Positions 26,231-35,945 are shown, counted from the first letter of the stretch. The stretch: 64,000 nucleotides of DNA from an uncultured Oscillospiraceae bacterium (GCA_934232845.1 CAKQGD010000002.1:12079-76078); one strand, 5' to 3'. The notes: generated by a model not told the origin, from the sequence alone. Program-made: numbers and translations.

Positions 26231-28009
26231 TTGGCCTCTACGAAAAAAGACCGCGACGTATCGGCTGCCGAACCGACACTGTCCGGACAGAGCGGAGAGT
26301 CCGCCGATAAGAAGGCGAAGAAAGGCGCCGGACGTCCCCGCCGAAGCAGATGGCCCCAAAACGCTCTTGCCCGTCGCCTGACATGGGAAGGACTTTGGAT
26401 GCTGCGCCGCCTGCGCTGGCTCAAGCGGCGCGTTCTGTTTGTACTGGATCTGGTTTTTTCTTTTTTTCTTGGCCTTTGGAAAAGGGCCGTTCACATGTTT
26501 CTGGCTTTTGCCGTGCAGAACGGCTTAGACCACAGTCTGTTTATGGAGAATCTCCGCCGGCTGCAGACGGAGCATCGTCAGGTACGCCGCCGCGGACGGA
26601 CTGCGGCAATTGCCTTTTGGATAAAAAAAATACCGCTTGCATTGGCGCGGGGGTTGGCAAAGGCGATTTCCTCGCCGGTGTATTATCTTCCGTTCTGCGC
26701 TGCGGCTCTCTTTTTTCTTGTCGTTCATATTACGCTGAGCGGAACGTTTGCCCTTGAGGTAATCTATAACGGAAAAGAAATCGGCTGTATTGCGGATGAA
26801 TCGGTTTTTGAAAACGCCGAGATCCAGATGCGCGGCCGTATTGCATATGAAGATTATATCAAACCCGACGACGCGATTCCGCAGTACTCGATCGTGATCG
26901 TGCGCGGGGATAAGCTGATGAGCGTGAACGAACTGACGGACGAGCTGATCCGTGCTTCCGGCAACGAGCTGGGCGAGGCGACGGGCCTTTATGTGGACGG
27001 AAGTTTCGTCGGGGCCGTGGCCGACAGCAAGGAAATGCGTGCTTTGCTGGAGTCTCTTCTTGCTCCGTACCGAAGCGGAGACGACGAGGATGAGATTGTG
27101 GAATTTGTCAAGGATGTGCAGCTTGTCGAGGGTTTGTATCCTTTGACGTCTATTTCCTCCATTCGCACGATCCATGACAAGGTTACCTCTTATGAGCAGG
27201 AAGAACGCATCTATACAACGGTTTCGGGCGACGCTCCCATTCTGATTGCGGAGAAAAACGGTATCAGCCTGTCGCTTCTGCTGGCACTGAACCCCGGTAT
27301 CGAGGATTCTCTGCTGATCGGGCAGGAGGTTCTTGTGCAGCAGTCCGTGCCCTTTCTTGAGGTACAGATTCTGCGTACGGAGATCTATGAAGAAGAGGTC
27401 CCTTTCAAAATCGAGCGGACGGTCGATTCTTCTCAGTATGAAGGATATCTCAAAACCACGCAGACCGGACAAAACGGTGTGAACCGCGTGACGGCAAAGG
27501 TTACATACCTCAACGGCATTGAGACCTCGCGCGAGATTGTTTCGACCACGGTTATTTCCGAGCCTGTGAATGAAAAAGTCAACGTCGGCGGAAAATCCGT
27601 CGCGGAGGTGGGGACGCAGTCGACCAGCTCCGGCTTTATCTGGCCAACGGCCAGCGGCTATGTAAGCTGTGGCTTGAATGGCTACTGGGGCCATACGGGT
27701 ATGGATATCGCGTCTTCGTACGGTACGCCGATTTATGCGTCGGCCTCCGGCATTGTGACAAAGGTGGCGTGGAACAGCACCGGTTACGGCTATCATATCA
27801 TTATCAGCCATGGCGGCAATGTCGAAACGGTATATGCTCACAATTCGCAGCTCTTTGTCAAGGTGGGCGAGTGGGTTACCCAGGGCGAACAGATCGCCGC
27901 GATGGGCCGTACCGGAAATGCCACAGGCGTACATCTGCATTTTGAGGTTCGTTCTAACGGACGATATCTCAATCCTGCGAATTATATAGGTTCGCGCTGT
28001 CCCTATTGA
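26231..28009 (+). CDS. Membrane-anchored LysM/G5/M23 peptidoglycan peptidase
   Basis: A 592-residue bitopic protein. The first 145 residues are basic and cytoplasmic; a helix near residues 150-172 (FCAAALFFLVVHITLSG) anchors it. Outside are a LysM-like module (ILIAEKNGISLSLLLALNPG, about 335-375), a G5 domain (about 380-460) and a C-terminal M23 lysostaphin-type domain with the zinc ligands HTGMD and HLHFE. Catalytic residues are intact, so it should be an active endopeptidase. The start is TTG at 26231, behind AAAGGAG. It is followed by a strong terminator. Confidence 0.92.
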   Translation: MASTKKDRDVSAAEPTLSGQSGESADKKAKKGAGRPRRSRWPQNALARRLTWEGLWMLRRLRWLKRRVLFVLDLVFSFFLGLWKRAVHMFLAFAVQNGLDHSLFMENLRRLQTEHRQVRRRGRTAAIAFWIKKIPLALARGLAKAISSPVYYLPFCAAALFFLVVHITLSGTFALEVIYNGKEIGCIADESVFENAEIQMRGRIAYEDYIKPDDAIPQYSIVIVRGDKLMSVNELTDELIRASGNELGEATGLYVDGSFVGAVADSKEMRALLESLLAPYRSGDDEDEIVEFVKDVQLVEGLYPLTSISSIRTIHDKVTSYEQEERIYTTVSGDAPILIAEKNGISLSLLLALNPGIEDSLLIGQEVLVQQSVPFLEVQILRTEIYEEEVPFKIERTVDSSQYEGYLKTTQTGQNGVNRVTAKVTYLNGIETSREIVSTTVISEPVNEKVNVGGKSVAEVGTQSTSSGFIWPTASGYVSCGLNGYWGHTGMDIASSYGTPIYASASGIVTKVAWNSTGYGYHIIISHGGNVETVYAHNSQLFVKVGEWVTQGEQIAAMGRTGNATGVHLHFEVRSNGRYLNPANYIGSRCPY

Positions 28010-28012
28010 TTT

Positions 28013-28060
28013 AAAACGGGAGGACATCTTTTTAAAAAAGAGATGCCTTCCCGTTTTTTG
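28013..28060 (+). terminator. Terminator of the M23 peptidase gene
   Basis: AAAACGGGA-GGACATC pairs with GATGCC-TTCCCGTTTT with minor mismatches and is followed by a T run. It lies only 25 bases before the next start codon. Confidence 0.85.
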
Positions 28061-28084
28061 AGACAGATAGGAGGAAAAAGCCGC

Positions 28085-28414
28085 ATGGCAAAACATGAAT
28101 TCGGAATTATGGATCGGACACCCGTTTCGAAAGAACGATATGACTGCTATGAACCGGAAAAATATAAGACCATTTTTGTGGAGGACGAGCTGCTTGAGCC
28201 CCTTCATAAAAGGCTGAACGACATCGATTTTTTCTGGCACTCTCTCGACGTGCCGGGAAAGGGTCTGGCATACTGCGGCATTACCCTGATTCCGCCGGAA
28301 TCCATGGATGCGGCGGTGAAGATTTTGGAGGAAGAGCCCAAACTCGTCGAGCTTAAAAAATTGCTTTTAAAAGCCAAAGAAAAAAATAAGTTTGTAATTC
28401 ATTACGGGCTTTAA
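28085..28414 (+). CDS. Conserved-looking hypothetical protein
   Basis: A 109-residue soluble protein of unknown family, with ATAGGAGG eight to ten bases before the ATG at 28085. The sequence is rich in acidic and aromatic residues (RYDCYEPEKYKTIFVEDEL, DIDFFWHSLDVPGKG), with no signal peptide or membrane helix. It lies between a terminator and the murA promoter, so it is probably monocistronic. No function can be inferred. Confidence 0.65.
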   Translation: MAKHEFGIMDRTPVSKERYDCYEPEKYKTIFVEDELLEPLHKRLNDIDFFWHSLDVPGKGLAYCGITLIPPESMDAAVKILEEEPKLVELKKLLLKAKEKNKFVIHYGL

Positions 28415-28525
28415 ACCGTACTCTGCGGGGAAAAGTGAAAATGCGTTTTGAACCATGGGCTTTAAAAATCGAGTCGGGGAGAGCGCGAACGGCGGCACGG
28501 AAAAAACACCGGCGGTTGGCGGTGA

Positions 28526-28554
28526 TTGACAGAACCGCCAAAAAAAAGTACAAT
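28526..28554 (+). promoter_or_regulatory. Promoter of the murA operon
   Basis: Consensus TTGACA (28526-28531), 17-base spacer, TACAAT (28549-28554). A GGCGGTTGGCGGTGATTGAC / GGTTCTGTC-like GC-rich patch overlaps the -35. Confidence 0.85.
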
Positions 28555-28657
28555 AGCGAAAGAAAAAAGATTTTTTCGGATCGCATAGCTTAATCGGACG
28601 TAAATGCGAGATACTATAGACAGCTTACAGGAAGAACAAACGGAAGGAATGAACCCG

Positions 28658-29938
28658 TTGGAAAAGTATGTCATTACGGGCGGCCGCCCTCTTCACGGAG
28701 AGGTGCAGATCGGCGGGGCAAAGAACGCCGTGGTTGCGATTATACCGGCAGCGATTCTGGCTAAGGGACGCTGTGTGATTGAGAATGTGCCTGAGATCAG
28801 CGACGTGGAAAGCCTGCTCGAAATTCTGAGAAGTCTCGGTGCAGATGCTCGCTTTCTGAAAAGAGATACGCTTGAGATCGATACCTCCGACATTTCCTGT
28901 ACGGAGGTTCCCTATGAGCTCGCCCGTGCGCTTCGCGGCTCTTATTATTTTTTGGGCAGTCTGCTCGGCCGATGCAAAGACGCGAATGTCTCAATGCCCG
29001 GCGGCTGCGATTTTGGCGTCAGGCCGATCGATCAGCATATCAAAGGGTTCGAGGCGCTCGGCGCTGAGGTTACGACAGATGGCGGTGTGATTCGTGCCAA
29101 GGCAAAACAACTGACCGGAAGTCATATCCATTTTGACGTAGTGAGCGTGGGCGCTACCATCAATGTGATGATGGCCGCGGTGCGCGCGTCCGGCATCACG
29201 ATCATGGAGAATGCGGCCAAGGAGCCTCATATTGTCGACCTTGCCAACTTTCTCAACTCGATGGGGGCGGACATCCGCGGCGCGGGTACCGACGTTATCA
29301 AGATTCACGGGGTGGACATTCTGCATCCGAGCACCTATTCGATCATTCCCGACCAGATCGAGGCCGGTACCTACATGGTGCTCGCGGCCGCGACGCAGAG
29401 CGATCTTTTGATTAAAAATGTGATACCGAAGCATTTGGAATCCATTACGGACAAGCTGCTCGCCGCGGGCGCCGAGGTTGAAGAATACGACGACTCAATC
29501 CGCGTGGTGGGACATGCGGAGATCAATAAGATCAACGTCAAGACGCTGCCGCATCCGGGCTTTCCGACCGACATGCAGCCGCAGCTGACCGCTATGCTGA
29601 CGCGTGCCAACGGCACAAGCATGATTTCCGAGGGCGTGTGGGACAGCCGCTTTAAATATGTCAGCGAGCTCAACCGCATGGGCGCAAACATTTCCGTTGA
29701 CGGCAAGATCGCCGTGGTGGAGGGCGTACCCAAGCTGACGGGGGCCCCGGTGCGCGCGACCGATCTGCGCGCGGGCGCCGCTGTGGTGATCGCTGCTCTG
29801 ATGGCCGAGGGCACGACCGAAATCGAGAATGTCGATCATATTGAACGCGGCTACGAGAAACTGGTGGAGAAATTAACCGCGGTCGGCGCGGATATCCGGC
29901 GTGTCACGGTGCCGGGGGGCGCAAAGGCTGCGCAGTAA
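28658..29938 (+). CDS. murA: UDP-N-acetylglucosamine 1-carboxyvinyltransferase
   Basis: A 426-residue enzyme for the first committed step of peptidoglycan synthesis (enolpyruvyl transfer from PEP to UDP-GlcNAc). The fosfomycin-binding catalytic cysteine is C117 in MPGGCDFGVRP, and the KN pair in GGAKNAV near residue 22 is present. The TTG at 28658 follows GGAAGGA by 9 bases and yields EKYVITGGRPL, the family N-terminus; ATG codons at 28604 and 28649 have no properly spaced ribosome site. It is the first gene of a run with the C_GCAxxG protein, walJ, rlmH and tex. Confidence 0.95.
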   Translation: MEKYVITGGRPLHGEVQIGGAKNAVVAIIPAAILAKGRCVIENVPEISDVESLLEILRSLGADARFLKRDTLEIDTSDISCTEVPYELARALRGSYYFLGSLLGRCKDANVSMPGGCDFGVRPIDQHIKGFEALGAEVTTDGGVIRAKAKQLTGSHIHFDVVSVGATINVMMAAVRASGITIMENAAKEPHIVDLANFLNSMGADIRGAGTDVIKIHGVDILHPSTYSIIPDQIEAGTYMVLAAATQSDLLIKNVIPKHLESITDKLLAAGAEVEEYDDSIRVVGHAEINKINVKTLPHPGFPTDMQPQLTAMLTRANGTSMISEGVWDSRFKYVSELNRMGANISVDGKIAVVEGVPKLTGAPVRATDLRAGAAVVIAALMAEGTTEIENVDHIERGYEKLVEKLTAVGADIRRVTVPGGAKAAQ

Positions 29939-29969
29939 TTTTTAAAAAATGACGGCGGTGCGATGCGGC

Positions 29970-30443
29970 ATGAGAAAAACAGAGATGACTTCTGCAATGG
30001 CAGCGGCCTGCGGCAGGGCGCTGCGGTATTTTGACGCGGGGAACAACTGCGCGGAAAGCGTGATGCGCGCCTTTCTCGACAGAGAGGATGTTCCCTTTTC
30101 TGCGGAAACGGCAATGCTGGCGACGGGCTTCGGCGGCGGTATGGGGGCGACTCACCATACCTGCGGTGCGGTGACCGGCTGTGTGATGGCGCTTGGCGCC
30201 CTGTATGGCCGGCCGGATCCTGCGGCTTTTTCAAACAGAGAAGAGGGTCACGAGGCGATGCGGCGCGAGATCTATCCGATTTTCGCGGGCTTTGTATGCG
30301 AAGCCGAGCGGGAACTCGGAACACTGGAGTGCAGTGAGCTGACCGCTTCGCTGGAGGGGCCTGCCCGGCGCGCCCGCTGCCGGGAGTATGTCGGAATCTG
30401 CGCGGCGCTCTGTGAAAAACACGCCGAGCAAAACAAAAAATAA
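29970..30443 (+). CDS. C_GCAxxG_C_C family redox-type protein
   Basis: A protein of about 157 residues with the family's spaced cysteines: NNCAESVM near the N-terminus, CGAVTGCVMALG in the middle, and FVCEAERELG, ARCREYVGICAALC at the C-terminus. The family is thought to bind a metal or metal-sulfur centre; its function is unsettled. The start is uncertain: ATG at 29970 follows GGCGGTG by 10 bases, whereas ATG at 29949 has no ribosome site. It lies between murA and walJ. Confidence 0.82.
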   Translation: MRKTEMTSAMAAACGRALRYFDAGNNCAESVMRAFLDREDVPFSAETAMLATGFGGGMGATHHTCGAVTGCVMALGALYGRPDPAAFSNREEGHEAMRREIYPIFAGFVCEAERELGTLECSELTASLEGPARRARCREYVGICAALCEKHAEQNKK

Positions 30444-30515
30444 CTTTTTAAAAGAACGGCTGACGGCTCAAAAGCCGGTACGGCCGCTTCTTTTTTACAG
30501 GGAGAAACGTCAACT

Positions 30516-31313
30516 ATGGCAAAATTCGCTACGCTTGCAAGCTCCAGCGCGGGCAACAGTACATATCTTGCCGCATCGTCGGGCGCTCTTTTGATCGATG
30601 CGGGCATCAGCACCCGCCGCATTGAGGCGGCGCTTTCTTCTTTTGGAGAGGAAACCCGGCGCATCTGCGCGGTTCTGCTGACGCACGAGCATATAGATCA
30701 TGTCAAAGGGCTGCCTGTGTTTTTGAAAAGAACGGGAGCGGCGCTTTATGCGACAAAGGGCGTGCTCGAGGCTGTCACGCGGACGATGGCGGTTCCGGCG
30801 GGATGTGCGCTGCACGAGGTTGTTCCCGGCGAAAAATTTGAGGCTGCGGGGATGAATGTCTGCGCATTTTCAACGCCGCACGATTCCGCCGCAAGCGTCG
30901 GATATCGTCTGGAAACGCCGGATGGCCATACTTTTGCCGTGGCGACAGACCTCGGCACGGTGACGGAAGAGGTGGCAAAGGGCGTGAGCGGCGCCGAGAC
31001 GGTTCTTCTTGAGTCGAATTACGATCCTTTTCTGCTGCGGATGGGTCCGTATCCTCCGTATCTGAAGGCGCGTATCGCCTCAACCGAGAGAGGGCATCTT
31101 GCCAATGAGGACGCGGCGTCCTTTCTGTGCGGCTTATTGGAGTGCGGAACGACGCATATCACATTGGGGCACCTTTCAAGAGAAAACAACAATCCCGCTC
31201 TTGCGGGGCAGACGTCGCTCGACGCGCTGGCGGCGGCCGGTGCGAGGGCCGGCGTAGATTTTACCCTGACCGTTGCCCCCTATGACGAGCCGGGAAAGCT
31301 GGTGCGCGTCTGA
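30516..31313 (+). CDS. walJ: MBL-fold hydrolase, WalJ/YycJ family
   Basis: A 265-residue metallo-beta-lactamase-fold protein. The metal motif is LLTHEHIDHVKG, followed by FSTPHDS, VATDLG and GHLSRENNNP, the standard order for YycJ/WalJ. These proteins are associated with cell-wall/replication coordination and DNA repair nuclease activity. AGGGAGA precedes the ATG. It is separated from rlmH by one base, an association seen in many Firmicutes. Confidence 0.9.
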   Translation: MAKFATLASSSAGNSTYLAASSGALLIDAGISTRRIEAALSSFGEETRRICAVLLTHEHIDHVKGLPVFLKRTGAALYATKGVLEAVTRTMAVPAGCALHEVVPGEKFEAAGMNVCAFSTPHDSAASVGYRLETPDGHTFAVATDLGTVTEEVAKGVSGAETVLLESNYDPFLLRMGPYPPYLKARIASTERGHLANEDAASFLCGLLECGTTHITLGHLSRENNNPALAGQTSLDALAAAGARAGVDFTLTVAPYDEPGKLVRV

Positions 31314-31314
31314 G

Positions 31315-31794
31315 ATGGTAAATCTGCAGATTATCGCGGTCGGAAAGCTGAAGGAAAAATGGCTCTCTGACGGCTGCGCGGAATATCAAAAGCGCATGGG
31401 AGCGTATTGTCGCGTGCAGCTTCTGGAATTGGAAGAAAGCCGTCTGCCGCAGGAACCGTCCCCCGCCCAGATTGAGGCCGCGCTTCGCGCCGAAGGCGTG
31501 CGGATTCTTGAAAAAGCAAAGGGAGGACGGCTGATCGCGCTGTGTATCGAGGGAAAGCATCTTTCCTCTGAGGAATTGTCCCATATGCTTTCGCGCTGTG
31601 CGGTCGAGGGAATCAATACGGTTTCTTTTGTTATCGGAAGTTCCTTCGGCCTGTCGGAGGAAGTCAAACGCGCCGCCGCGCTGCGCCTTTCGATGTCGGA
31701 AATGACGTTTCCGCATCAGCTGGCGCGGCTGATGCTGTGCGAACAGCTCTATCGTGCATGCATGATTGAATCGGGCGGAAGATATCATAAATAA
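31315..31794 (+). CDS. rlmH: 23S rRNA pseudouridine1915 N3-methyltransferase
   Basis: A 159-residue SPOUT-class methyltransferase, exactly the family length. The trefoil-knot SAM site is FVIGSSFGLSEEV and the C-terminus LMLCEQLYRACMIESGGRYHK carries the invariant EQLYRA...YHK residues. The ATG at 31315 is one base after the walJ stop; its ribosome site lies inside walJ. Confidence 0.96.
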   Translation: MVNLQIIAVGKLKEKWLSDGCAEYQKRMGAYCRVQLLELEESRLPQEPSPAQIEAALRAEGVRILEKAKGGRLIALCIEGKHLSSEELSHMLSRCAVEGINTVSFVIGSSFGLSEEVKRAAALRLSMSEMTFPHQLARLMLCEQLYRACMIESGGRYHK

Positions 31795-31817
31795 ATCGGA
31801 TATGGGAGGAATCTGTC

Positions 31818-33965
31818 TTGAACTTTGCGGAAATTCTGTCGCGGGAGCTTTCCATCCGCGTCTCGCAGGCCGAAGCCGCCGTGCGCCTGCTGGAGGAGGG
31901 GAACACAGTCCCTTTTATCGCGCGCTACCGGAAAGAAGCGACGGGGTCGCTTGACGACGGACAGCTGCGCGATCTCGCCGAACGGCTGGAGTATTTGAAA
32001 AATCTTGACCGCAGGCGTGAGGAAATTTCCTCTTCAATCACGCAGCAGGGCGCGATGACGGAAGAACTGCAAAAACAGATTGCCGCCGCACAGACGCTGG
32101 CCGCCTTGGAGGATCTGTACCTTCCGTATAAGAAGAAACGGCGCACGAGGGCCTCTATTGCCCGGGAAAAGGGGCTGGAGCCTCTGGCGGAGCTGTTTTG
32201 GGAACAGACCGGCGCAAAGCTGCCGGAGACGCTTGCGCTGGCATTTATCGATCCCGAAAAGGGCGTCGAAACGGCGCAGGACGCCGTTGCCGGTGCGCGG
32301 GATATTTTGGCTGAGCGCATCGCCGAGGACGCTGCCGTTCGCGGGAAGCTGCGCGCACAGCTCGAAAGAGAGGGCGTTGTGCGTTCCTTCTCCGATGAAA
32401 CTCAGCCGGGCGTCTACTCGATGTATTATGATTTTCAGGAGCCGGTCTCGAAGATCGCGTCATATCGTGTGTTGGCGATCGACCGGGGAGAGCGTGAGGG
32501 AGTGCTGAAGGTTTCCGTTGAGTGCGGGAGGGAGGCGCTGCGTGACACGCTTTTTTCCCTCGTGGTGAAGCCGGGCTTTTCGCCGTCGTGCGATGTGGTG
32601 CGGGAGTCGGCTTCCGACGCGCTGACACGTCTGCTGCTGCCTTCTCTCGAACGCGAGGCGCGCGGCGCTCTGTCCGAGCGCGCCGCGGAACAGGCCATCC
32701 GCGTCTTCGCGATGAATCTGCGTCCGCTTCTGATGCAGCCCCCGGTGCGCGGCAGGGTTGTCATGGGATTTGATCCGGCCTACCGTACGGGCTGCAAGAT
32801 TGCGGTGACGGATGCGACGGGACGCGTGCTTGACACGACGGTCGTATATCCTACGCCGCCCCAGAAAAAGACCGCCGAAGCAAAGAAAACTCTGCTTGCA
32901 CTGATCGACCGCTGGAGCATTGACGTAATCGCGGTCGGCAACGGCACCGCATCAAAAGAATCTGAAATTTTTGTCGCGGAGCTGATTCGTGAGGCATCTC
33001 ATCCGGTGTCCTATATGGTTGTCAGCGAGGCGGGCGCGAGCGTCTATTCCGCGTCTAAACTCGGCGCGGAGGAATTTCCCCAGTATGATGTATCGCTGCG
33101 GTCGGCGATCTCCATCGCGCGGCGCCTGCAGGATCCGCTTGCGGAGCTGGTCAAAATTGAGCCGCGGGCCGTCGGCGTAGGCCAGTATCAGCATGATATG
33201 CCGCCTGCAAAGCTTGACGCTGCTCTCTGCGCGGTGGTGGAAGACTGTGTCAACGCAGTTGGGGTGGATGTGAATACCGCCTCCGCATCGCTTTTGTCCT
33301 ATGTGTCGGGAATCGGCCCCGCGCTGGCCAAGAATATCGTCGCATACCGCGAGGAGAACGGCCCCTTTCCGTCGAGAAAAGAACTGCTGAAAGTGAAAAA
33401 GCTCGGCAAAAAAGCCTTTGAACAGGCGGCGGGCTTTCTGAGGGTGCCGGAGGGGGAAAATCCTCTCGACAACACGGGCGTTCATCCGGAAACGTATGAC
33501 GCGGTGAAAAAACTGCTTGCACTGACGGGGTTCTCTCTGCAGGATGCCGCGGCGGGCAGTCTGTCTGAACTGGCTTTGCGTGTATCGCAGTACGGAGAGA
33601 CGGCCATGGCCGAGGCCGTGGGGGTAGGCGTGCCGACTCTGCACGATATGGTGCGCGAGCTGACAAAACCCGGGCGTGACCCGCGGGACGAGCTACCTCA
33701 GCCGGTGCTGCGCAGCGACCTGCTTGCGCTGTCTGACCTGAAGCCCGGCATGGTGCTGCAGGGAACGGTGCGCAATGTGGTGGATTTCGGCGCGTTTGTC
33801 GATATTGGAGTACATCAGGACGGCTTGGTGCATATTTCCCGCATCTGCGGCCGATTTTTGCACCATCCCAGCGAGGCGGTGCGCGTCGGCGATACGGTGA
33901 CGGTACGCGTACTCGAAATTGACGAGAAGCGAAAACGCATTTCTTTGACGATGCGCGAAGAATGA
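31818..33965 (+). CDS. tex: Tex family RNA-binding transcription accessory protein
   Basis: A 715-residue protein with the full Tex arrangement: helical N-terminal domain, YqgF/RNase H-like domain (MGFDPAYRTGCKIAV), helix-hairpin-helix (YVSGIGPALAKNIVAYREENG, broken by a short loop) and a C-terminal S1 domain (GTVRNVVDFGAFVDIGVHQ). Tex proteins bind nucleic acid and affect transcription and expression of secreted factors. The TTG at 31818 follows GGGAGGA by seven bases. It is the last gene of the murA run. Confidence 0.95.
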   Translation: MNFAEILSRELSIRVSQAEAAVRLLEEGNTVPFIARYRKEATGSLDDGQLRDLAERLEYLKNLDRRREEISSSITQQGAMTEELQKQIAAAQTLAALEDLYLPYKKKRRTRASIAREKGLEPLAELFWEQTGAKLPETLALAFIDPEKGVETAQDAVAGARDILAERIAEDAAVRGKLRAQLEREGVVRSFSDETQPGVYSMYYDFQEPVSKIASYRVLAIDRGEREGVLKVSVECGREALRDTLFSLVVKPGFSPSCDVVRESASDALTRLLLPSLEREARGALSERAAEQAIRVFAMNLRPLLMQPPVRGRVVMGFDPAYRTGCKIAVTDATGRVLDTTVVYPTPPQKKTAEAKKTLLALIDRWSIDVIAVGNGTASKESEIFVAELIREASHPVSYMVVSEAGASVYSASKLGAEEFPQYDVSLRSAISIARRLQDPLAELVKIEPRAVGVGQYQHDMPPAKLDAALCAVVEDCVNAVGVDVNTASASLLSYVSGIGPALAKNIVAYREENGPFPSRKELLKVKKLGKKAFEQAAGFLRVPEGENPLDNTGVHPETYDAVKKLLALTGFSLQDAAAGSLSELALRVSQYGETAMAEAVGVGVPTLHDMVRELTKPGRDPRDELPQPVLRSDLLALSDLKPGMVLQGTVRNVVDFGAFVDIGVHQDGLVHISRICGRFLHHPSEAVRVGDTVTVRVLEIDEKRKRISLTMREE

Positions 33966-34067
33966 GGATTTTATCCGTGGACGGACACAGTTTGCTACGG
34001 ATCAATGGCCGCATCTATATAAAGTATGTTTGTCTGCCGCGAGGCAGGCGGATGTGCAGGAAAAGAA

Positions 34068-34373
34068 ATGAGAAACGCTATGGTTCTCATTACCGTCACG
34101 TATCATCTGAAGCCCGGGTGCCGGGAAGCGTTCGTCAAAGCTGTTTTGGAGGAAAAGATTTCCGAACAGACTCGTATGGAGGAGGGGAATCTTGAATACC
34201 GATTCAGTTTGCCTCTTGACAGTCTCGATGAGGTCTGCCTGCTTGAAAAATGGGACAGCCGTGCCTGTCTCGCGCCGCACGGCGCACAGCCGCACTATCT
34301 GCGCCTGCAGGAGCTCAAGGCTCTGTATGTGGAAAAAACAAGCGTGAAGCGGTTTGAAACTACGGCTCTGTGA
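34068..34373 (+). CDS. ABM-type putative quinol monooxygenase
   Basis: A 101-residue ferredoxin-fold protein like the antibiotic-biosynthesis-monooxygenase/YgiN group. LITVTYHLKPGCREAFVKAV, EEGNLEYRF and EVCLLEKWDSRACLAPH are the recognisable strands and helices, and a conserved histidine pair (HGAQPHYL) sits near the end. The ATG at 34068 follows AGGAAAAG. It lies 100 bases after tex and ends in front of a strong bidirectional terminator. Substrate unknown. Confidence 0.78.
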   Translation: MRNAMVLITVTYHLKPGCREAFVKAVLEEKISEQTRMEEGNLEYRFSLPLDSLDEVCLLEKWDSRACLAPHGAQPHYLRLQELKALYVEKTSVKRFETTAL

Positions 34374-34401
34374 TGCGGACGGCCGAAAAATGATCTAACG
34401 G

Positions 34402-34442
34402 AACATAAAAAAGAGGAGCGGGCTGCTCCTCTTTTTTATGTT
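34402..34442. terminator. Strong bidirectional terminator
   Basis: AACATAAAAAAGAGGAGC (34402-34419) and GCTCCTCTTTTTTATGTT (34425-34442) form an 18-bp perfect stem between the converging ABM gene and the GH5-like pseudogene. Confidence 0.93.
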
Positions 34443-34448
34443 CAGGTT

Positions 34449-35606
34449 TTAATGATAGATGCAGTCGAAGACGGGGCTCATCTCGGCAATCCACTCGTTT
34501 GTCTCTCTGTCATAAAACTTTGTATCGGAGTTGACGGCAAACGGAATCGCGGCTTCGGTAAGCTGCTGCGTCACGAACCGGGCGAATACAACCTGCTCTT
34601 CGACGGTATAGTCGTTTCCGTCGTTGCAGTTCCCGGGCATCCATGCACCCACCCAGGTCGGAATACCCGTTTGCTCCTGCCATGTAAGCGCCAGATCGAT
34701 TTTCTCCTGAATCAGAGCACGCTCCTGCTTTGTACCGGTAGTCCACAGCTTTCGTTCGTTGGTTTTGCTGGGGCCCGCGGCGTAAAAATGCCATTCGGCC
34801 ATCAGGTAATTGTTGTGTGCCGTGGGGATGTTCAGCTCGCTCAGATACGCGGGGTCTGAGCGCAGCCGGGGAGATATGATAAGAATTCTGGAGGGGTTGG
34901 TCTTTCGGATTTCCGTTGTGAGCCGCTCGTAAAGCTCGTTGAGTTTTCAGGCTTTTTATTCAGACTGTCGGTCGCTTCGATCAGTAAATCAAAAGAGAGA
35001 AGGTACGAGACATCTTTGTAACGGTCGGCGACCTTTGTCCACCAATTTACGGCTTGCTGTATGTTCTCTTCACTGGGATTATTTTTAAATGCGTCCGCCT
35101 GATATGCGATCACGGGAATGATGTTATGATCGAGACAGTCTTGAATCTGGCGATCCAATCCTTTTAAAAGCTCTTCCGATGCCGCATCCGCGATACGAAT
35201 GCGGACATGAGAAACGCCGGCCTCTGCGAAATCCGATGCGGCCTGCGTATTATAATATTTTCGTCCCTGATTTGTTTTTTGACCAGTCAACATCCATGCC
35301 TTTTTTCAGCAGGCTTTGGTAACTCCAAGGGGAAATAGGCTGCTTTCCGATGAGATCTTCCGATACGATGCCGGGCTGGGACGCCGGCGCCTGTGAAGAG
35401 GAGCTTTCTTCTTCGGACGAGGAGGCCGGCGGCTCATTTAACGAGGTGTTTTCTGAGGATGAGTCCGCGGTGCTTTCTTCAGAAGAAGAGCTTTCTTCCA
35501 AAGAGGCGGAAACCGCTGAGCTTTCTGAAGAAGCGTTCGGCGCGCTTGACTCGATAGAACAAGAAGACAGCGCCGCACATAAAAGAAGTAAAAATAGACG
35601 TTTCAA
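34449..35606 (-). pseudogene. GH5-like lipoprotein gene with two compensating frameshifts
   Basis: Read on the minus strand from TTG at 35606 (GGAGGG six bases upstream), the product starts as a lipoprotein (MKRLFLLLLCAALSSC, lipobox LSSC) with a Ser/Glu-rich linker. The frame breaks at an A run (35258-35261 on the plus strand), continues in another frame, and breaks again at a second A run (34944-34947), returning to the original frame. Reading through both gives about 385 residues resembling glycoside hydrolase family 5 (VSHVRIRIAD, EIRKTNPSRILIISPRLRSD, AEWHFYAAGPSKTNERKLW, IPTWVGAWMPGN). One extra A and one missing A explain both breaks. It is a recent pseudogene, a phase-variable gene or a sequencing artefact. 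The usual NEP-type glutamate is not obvious, so activity is uncertain. Confidence 0.75.
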
Positions 35607-35721
35607 CAAAATCCCTCCGCACATTAAACTTTCGGCAAAATAAAGCCGCGGCCAAAAAGACAAGCTGCCGCACAGGTCCGCAAGCGAGAGTGCAGGTATG
35701 ACGCAGCAAACAGTGTGTTTA

Positions 35722-35759
35722 CAAAAAAACACCGCAAGCAATTGCGGCTTGCGGTGTTT
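35722..35759 (-). terminator. Terminator behind tRNA-Val(CAC)
   Basis: AAACACCGCAAGC (35727-35739) pairs with GCTTGCGGTGTTT (35747-35759), and an A run at 35723-35729 gives the T tract on the minus strand. Confidence 0.85.
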
Positions 35760-35835
35760 GGTGGAGACAACGGGGCTCGAACCTGTGACCTCCTGCGTGT
35801 GAAGCAGGCGCTCTGACCAGCTGAGCTATGCCTCC
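35759..35835 (-). tRNA. tRNA-Val (anticodon CAC)
   Basis: The cloverleaf folds on the minus strand with acceptor GGAGGCA/TGTCTCC (one G-U), encoded CCA, D arm AGCTCAGCTGGTCAGAGC, anticodon stem CCTGC/GCAGG around TTCACAC, and T loop GGTTCGAGCC. Anticodon CAC reads the valine codon GUG. Confidence 0.96.
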
Positions 35836-35945
35836 GACAGTTTCTTATTATAGCATTTGCGGACGCTTTCGTCAATAGGTGCCGCGTTGTATATCAGAAA
35901 AGTTTTCGGTCATGCTAAGATAAATATGATTCGTGGAGTGTGCAT

